From Stramenopiles sp. TOSAG23-6 (taxonomy: Eukaryota > Sar), in contig LT636136.1 in NCBI GenBank assembly GCA_900128565.1, positions 1-11,703 on the forward strand: a DNA stretch of 11,703 nt, given 5' to 3'. Position 1 is the stretch's first letter. The number at the start of each line of letters is the position of its first letter. A program made the translations under genes and the position numbers. The notes under the pieces are model-generated. The model did no database searches. It saw only the letters and a list, made by a program, of their open reading frames with translations, and was not told the origin of the DNA. This document shows, in pieces, positions 8,741 to 11,703 of this stretch.

Positions 8741-8767
8741 AGGGTTAGGGTTAGTTGTAGGGTTAGG
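8741..8767 (+). repeat. Interstitial telomere-like repeat (AGGGTT type)
   Basis: The tract reads AGGGTT-AGGGTT-AG-TTGT-AGGGTT-AGG, 13 nt past the PDH stop codon. It has three near-complete TTAGGG units with a 4-nt interruption. It could be a telomerase-healed break scar, a telobox-type binding site or chance. Confidence 0.7.
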
Positions 8768-8805
8768 ATTGAGCACATTGGAGTGCATTCGAGTCTTCGA
8801 AATGT

Positions 8806-8853
8806 TAAAGTATCATACGTATGGAAATGGTAAAGTATCATACCTATGGAAAT
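8806..8853 (+). repeat. Two-copy 23-nt direct repeat
   Basis: Copies 8806-8828 and 8831-8853 both read TAAAGTATCATAC[G/C]TATGGAAAT with one mismatch and a 25-nt period. They lie in the probable 3' UTR of PDH E1 alpha. The first copy contains the palindrome ATACGTAT. Confidence 0.88.
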
Positions 8854-8876
8854 TTCAATGTAGAATTGAAAATATA

Positions 8877-8882
8877 TTTATT
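8877..8882 (-). terminator. Candidate polyadenylation signal of the CFAP157-like gene
   Basis: AATAAA on the minus strand lies about 94 nt downstream of the stop codon at 8976. Weak by itself in AT-rich DNA. Confidence 0.3.
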
Positions 8883-8915
8883 TCGTTGTATTCATTTTGT
8901 TCAATATAGAAAAGC

Positions 8916-8921
8916 AATAAA
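8916..8921 (+). terminator. Candidate polyadenylation signal of PDH E1 alpha
   Basis: AATAAA lies 188 nt downstream of the TAG stop and beyond the minus-strand signal at 8877. If both are used, the two convergent transcripts overlap at their 3' ends. Confidence 0.35.
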
Positions 8922-8975
8922 GAAGAAAATATTATTGGTTCGTACGCATATTTTATATATTGGGCTATATCTCTT

Positions 8976-10778
8976 TCAATGATTATTCATCCACGGCTTT
9001 GCAGTACTAGGAGAATTCTTCTTCAAAAATGTTGCAGATCCTCTTTCACTTAAAGGTAAATCAGTAGATCTTTTCCCCCATTTTCGCAACGGACCTGCGA
9101 CAACTTCAGTAGAAGCAGGTAATCTTTCACTTCCATCAGAAGTGTATAATGCATTTTTATTATTTGTATTTGTAGAAATAGATCTTTCAGAGTTCGCATT
9201 TCCTGAAAAATAATCTACACTCCGAATACTCGTTTGAGATTGAAATGTGTACTCATTGTTTTGCCTTGTAGTATCACGAAAAGAACTACCACCATTACGA
9301 CCACCCTGTAATGGCGGCAATTGTGTCCTTGGTGATTGTCGGCTTTCAAGTAACGCTTGATTTATTAATTCAATTTTGTCAGATTTTAAACGAGTAAGAA
9401 GAATTTCTACTAACTTTTCTCTACCTATCAAGCTTAAGTCTGAAAAAGATGTTGGTGGTCCTTTTCTTCGATCAGGCAAGAGAGTTTTAGCAGAAGGTGC
9501 AAAATCACTTTCCGAAAAAAGTTCATCAGGCCTTTCCGTCATTTGATGTCTTACATCTTCAGCTGCAGCTAACAACATAGCACATGTATTGCAAAAAAAA
9601 AAAAAATCATAAAATAATCGTTAGGTACAGAATTTGGTACAAAACAAAATTTGAAATTGAAATGATAAAAACGTACACAATTCGTCATGAGTCTCAAAAT
9701 TTTGTACATTACATGCTTTGACCCGATTCATTTCTTTTCGTAAGCGATGATTATTTTCTTGTGTACGTGCTAATCGAGACTCAAGAGCTTCCACTTTAAC
9801 ATTGACAGTTTGAAGTGCTTCGTCCGTACTTAATAACTCTTCACTCAATTTCTCGTCTCTGTCGAGCATTGATTTAGTAATATCCCGATTTTTATCATCT
9901 TTTACTTGAATTTTTTCGTTCAATCGTTTCAACAAACGTTGATAAATTTGAGTTTTCTTTGCAAATTCCAATTGCATTTGTTTATGCATATCAATTTCTT
10001 GTTGTTTTCTTCGACTTTCTTCTTTCAACGATTGAGTCTGTCGCATTAATTTTTCCATGGCTTTTGTTTGATATTTTAACTCTTTGCTCATTCTTGAATT
10101 TTCTTGTATTGCATCTCTAGTAGTAGAGTGAAGCATTAATTGACTGTGTTGGTATGCATTTTGTTTCGTTTCTAAAATCTTTTGCTCCATTTCCTCCTGT
10201 AACTTATTTTTTTCTGAAACTCGACGTTTATCCTGTTGGACTAATTGTTTATTGGTGTCTTCACGAGCATTTTGCAATTCAGCTTCCATTTTACTCATTT
10301 TCAATCCGAAATCCTCTTTCAGCTCAATAAATTGTTTTAAGCTTTCTAACTCCTGATTTTTCTTTTGTAATCCAAGTTGCATAGTTGCAATAACTTCGTT
10401 TAATTCCTTAACTTTTTTGTTATAGGTTTGAGTTGATTCTTCGTCTGCCATTTCTTTTTCAGTCTTCATATTGATTAAACCCTTTTCCAATCTTTCAATC
10501 TCATTGTAATTGTGATCTAACTTTTGATTAAGAAAAAATTGTATATCTGCATGTCTCTTTTGAGCGTCAGCGATATTTTTTTCATGTTTCGTATTGCTTA
10601 TAGTGAGTTGTTCCCTCTTTTTTTCTGAGTCCTCTAACTTGAATTTTAGGTCTTCAATGGTAAACTGTAATTTTATTAGCTCAGCATCTGGATGAGGCTC
10701 ACTTGGAGCACCATCGCCTGCATCACCCTCTTTCTCGGCTTCTTTGTCTTTCTTTTTCTTTCCCTTTTTCTTTGCCAT
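8976..10778 (-). CDS. CFAP157-like ciliary coiled-coil protein (2 exons)
   Basis: Exons 9677-10778 and 8976-9583 join to 569 residues; human CFAP157 is about 520. The start is the ATG at 10776-10778, giving the Lys-rich head MAKKKGKKKKDKEAEKE typical of several flagellar coiled-coil proteins. Residues about 30-355 are almost unbroken heptad coiled coil. The order of landmarks matches CFAP157 as recalled: a basic head, an LEDSEKKREQL-like segment, FLNQKLDHNYNEIERLEKGL, a KxxLQEEMEQKI segment, then TTRDAIQENSRMSKELKYQ. The C-terminal ~200 residues (exon 2) are Ser/Asn/Arg-rich and probably disordered. Members act at basal bodies and flagellar axonemes, so the organism most likely makes flagellated cells. 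A BBOF1 or other ciliary coiled-coil relative remains possible. The gene diverges from a small gene only 53 nt away. Confidence 0.72.
9584..9676 (-). mobile_element. Repeated intron, copy 3 (introner-like, CFAP157-like gene, phase 1)
   Basis: On the minus strand this 93-nt intron starts GTACGTTT and ends GCAATACAT, joining ...ETHDELC to AMLLAAAEDV in frame. It shares ATTTCAATTTCAAATTT with copy 2 and TGTACCTAAC with both PDH copies. The palindrome equivalent is decayed (GTACCAAATTCTGTAC, 9625-9640), and CTAAC is at 9620-9624 read on the minus strand. A long T run precedes the 3' end. A GT-AG alternative 15 nt longer is also in frame and would lose five residues. Confidence 0.8.
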
Positions 10779-10831
10779 CTTAAATATAAAGTGATAAAGT
10801 TATATTATTTAAATATCTATCTTTTATTGAC
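10779..10831. promoter_or_regulatory. 53-nt divergent promoter
   Basis: Only 53 nt separate the ATG of the CFAP157-like gene (-) from the ATG of the small basic gene (+). It is almost pure A/T with one GTGATAAAG. Either the two genes share a minimal bidirectional promoter, or one promoter lies within the neighbour's coding region. Confidence 0.45.
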
Positions 10832-11043
10832 ATGTCCAAGGAGAAGGGAAGGTCAAAAAGTAACCGTAAAGGGAACAAACCTGTTCGACACAAATCGTAG
10901 ATATTCTCTTGAATAATTCTTCCACCTATATAGCCAGGCGTTTGTTTTTAACTAGTGTCATTGCTGGGACATTAACTAATTTATCTGCGAATGAACAACA
11001 AATTCGGGATGTATTCCAACAAAAATGCAAAAAGACTGTATAG
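10832..11043 (+). CDS. Small basic protein gene in two overlapping frames (about 70 aa, frameshifted or recoded)
   Basis: The first frame, ATG 10832-10834, encodes a Lys/Arg-rich 22-residue head (MSKEKGRSKSNRKGNKPVRH...) and stops at TAG 10898-10900. The -1 frame is open from 10870 to TAG 11041-11043 and reads QIVDILLNNSSTYIARR... through LSANEQQIRDVFQQKCKK, with ordinary protein-like composition but no ATG of its own. The two frames overlap from 10870 to 10897, so a single -1 shift joins them into about 70 residues. The position supports a real gene: it fills the space between a divergent start 53 nt away and a convergent stop at 11148. The family is not recognised. A lost base, a pseudogene, or recoding near CACAAATCG are all possible. 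Confidence 0.45.
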
Positions 11044-11147
11044 ATTGAAAACTGAAAGTATTGGAAAAATTTGATTGCTTTATAAAAAATAATGTCACTG
11101 TTCTTGTATAGTCAAGAGTTTCATAAAGAATATGCATTGTTCAAATT

Positions 11148-11627
11148 CTAATTCGGTCCTCGAACCACGGTACTAGAGGTGGTCGGGGTGCCGACTTCCG
11201 ACTGTGGTGTGGTGATATTTTCGGTTTCCTGCTGCACCTGTTGAGGTTCTTCTGAATGAATTGCTTCAACAATTGCTGCATGTGCGTTTAAAACAGCTTG
11301 TCCTAGCATGTTCTCTTGACGTAAAGAATGTGGGTGCGCTTGTCCTGGCCACCCATGCAATACTGGTGTAGAAAACGAATCTGTGTTTGTACGAAGACGA
11401 AGACGGAAAAGGCGCGGACCCGTAAAATGACCTTGAGGTGTAAGTTCTGGAGAAGTTGGAGGAGTACTTGACTCAGGAGTTCCTGGTGAAGGGGGGGACC
11501 TCGCTGACTCATTCTCATCCGGTGTATGATAACCATCTTCAGCAGCTTCTGTATCCATTGCTACAATTGTTGCAAATGGAATTTGGAAGAGAGTAAACAG
11601 AAAGGTGCTTGTGCTGATAAACTTCAT
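11148..11627 (-). CDS. Small secreted Ser/Pro/Thr-rich protein, function unknown
   Basis: This is a 159-residue protein from the ATG at 11625-11627 to TAG at 11148-11150. Residues 1-23 look like a signal peptide: a single Lys at position 2, a hydrophobic core with FLFTLFQIPF, and a likely cut after ATIVA. The mature part is acidic and Pro/Ser/Thr-rich at first (residues 24-65, several SPP/TPxS motifs), then has a short arginine cluster RLFRLRLR (72-79), a His/Gln-rich middle and a Gln/Thr-rich tail. It has no cysteines, so no disulfide-bonded fold is expected. An internal Met24 could give a non-secreted form. No known domain is recognised. A secreted or surface protein, or an effector if the organism is a parasite, is inference only. 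Its upstream promoter is within 11628-11703. Confidence 0.62.
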   Translation of the reverse strand: MKFISTSTFLFTLFQIPFATIVAMDTEAAEDGYHTPDENESARSPPSPGTPESSTPPTSPELTPQGHFTGPRLFRLRLRTNTDSFSTPVLHGWPGQAHPHSLRQENMLGQAVLNAHAAIVEAIHSEEPQQVQQETENITTPQSEVGTPTTSSTVVRGPN

Positions 11628-11703
11628 GGTAATAGTAGGTATATAGAAATCGTTGATCGATATACTTTTACGGTATATTTTGAAAATTGAACGGCAGTTG
11701 GTA

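Larger units (their letters stand above)
8729..8975. other. Convergent 3' spacer of PDH E1 alpha and CFAP157-like gene
   Basis: This 247-nt AT-rich region holds a telomere-like tract, a 23-nt direct repeat and AATAAA hexamers on both strands, all listed separately. No coding-like frame was found after the PDH stop. The two 3' UTRs probably overlap here. Confidence 0.6.

Noticed and set aside
8211-8909. A separate 232-residue gene overlapping the PDH 3' end
   Set aside because: It is PDH exon 2 and adjacent intron sequence read through; the C-terminal E1 alpha residues are restored only by removing the introns.
10692-10916. 74-codon plus-strand frame over the CFAP157-like start
   Set aside because: It is antisense to the Lys-rich head and crosses the promoter; the composition is that of reverse-complemented AAG/AAA codons.
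11391-11414. RxLR effector motif in the secreted protein (RLFRLRLR)
   Set aside because: No R-x-L-R spacing is present in the cluster, it lies later than usual, and no EER-like motif follows.

Overview
This is nuclear DNA of a flagellated, probably heterotrophic protist. It is gene-dense and AT-rich. The genes are long, eukaryotic-type multidomain proteins (LRR, IQ, WW, RBR ubiquitin ligase, mitochondrial pyruvate dehydrogenase E1 alpha, ciliary coiled-coil protein), with very few introns, AATAAA-like signals and very short intergenic spaces. No bacterial operon logic is present. The LRR/IQ/WW architecture, the CFAP157-like ciliary gene and a short secreted Ser/Pro-rich protein would fit an oomycete-like stramenopile or a related zoosporic lineage, but the sequence alone does not fix the lineage.

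Layout, left to right. (1) 2-5150 (+): the 3' part of a very large LRR + IQ + coiled-coil + WW scaffold gene. Its 5' end lies outside the window, and a frameshift near 789-800 splits it. (2) 5151-5536: 3' spacer with a two-copy 53-bp tandem repeat. (3) 5537-7108 (-): RING-IBR-RING E3 ligase with an N-terminal SUMO-interaction-like motif. (4) 7109-7333: divergent promoter. (5) 7334-8728 (+): pyruvate dehydrogenase E1 alpha in three exons. (6) 8729-8975: convergent 3' spacer with telomere-like and 23-nt repeats. (7) 8976-10778 (-): CFAP157-like ciliary coiled-coil protein in two exons. (8) 10779-10831: 53-bp divergent promoter. (9) 10832-11043 (+): a small basic gene in two overlapping frames. 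(10) 11148-11627 (-): a small protein with a signal peptide.

The genes alternate strictly in strand (+ - + - + -), forming three convergent pairs separated by short divergent promoters.

The main discovery is in the introns. All three introns in the window, two in PDH E1 alpha (+ strand) and one in the CFAP157-like gene (- strand), are clearly copies of one ~93-98-nt sequence. They share GTACGTTT at the 5' end, a shared AT-rich block, a 16-nt GTAC...GTAC palindrome followed at once by CTAAC, and ACAATACAT/GCAATACAT at the 3' end. They sit in all three codon phases. Protein conservation in PDH fixes the boundaries of the first intron so that it cannot end in AG. The family therefore looks like introner-type mobile introns with a non-canonical 3' end (GT-AT, or the equivalent rotations TG-CA or TA-TG).
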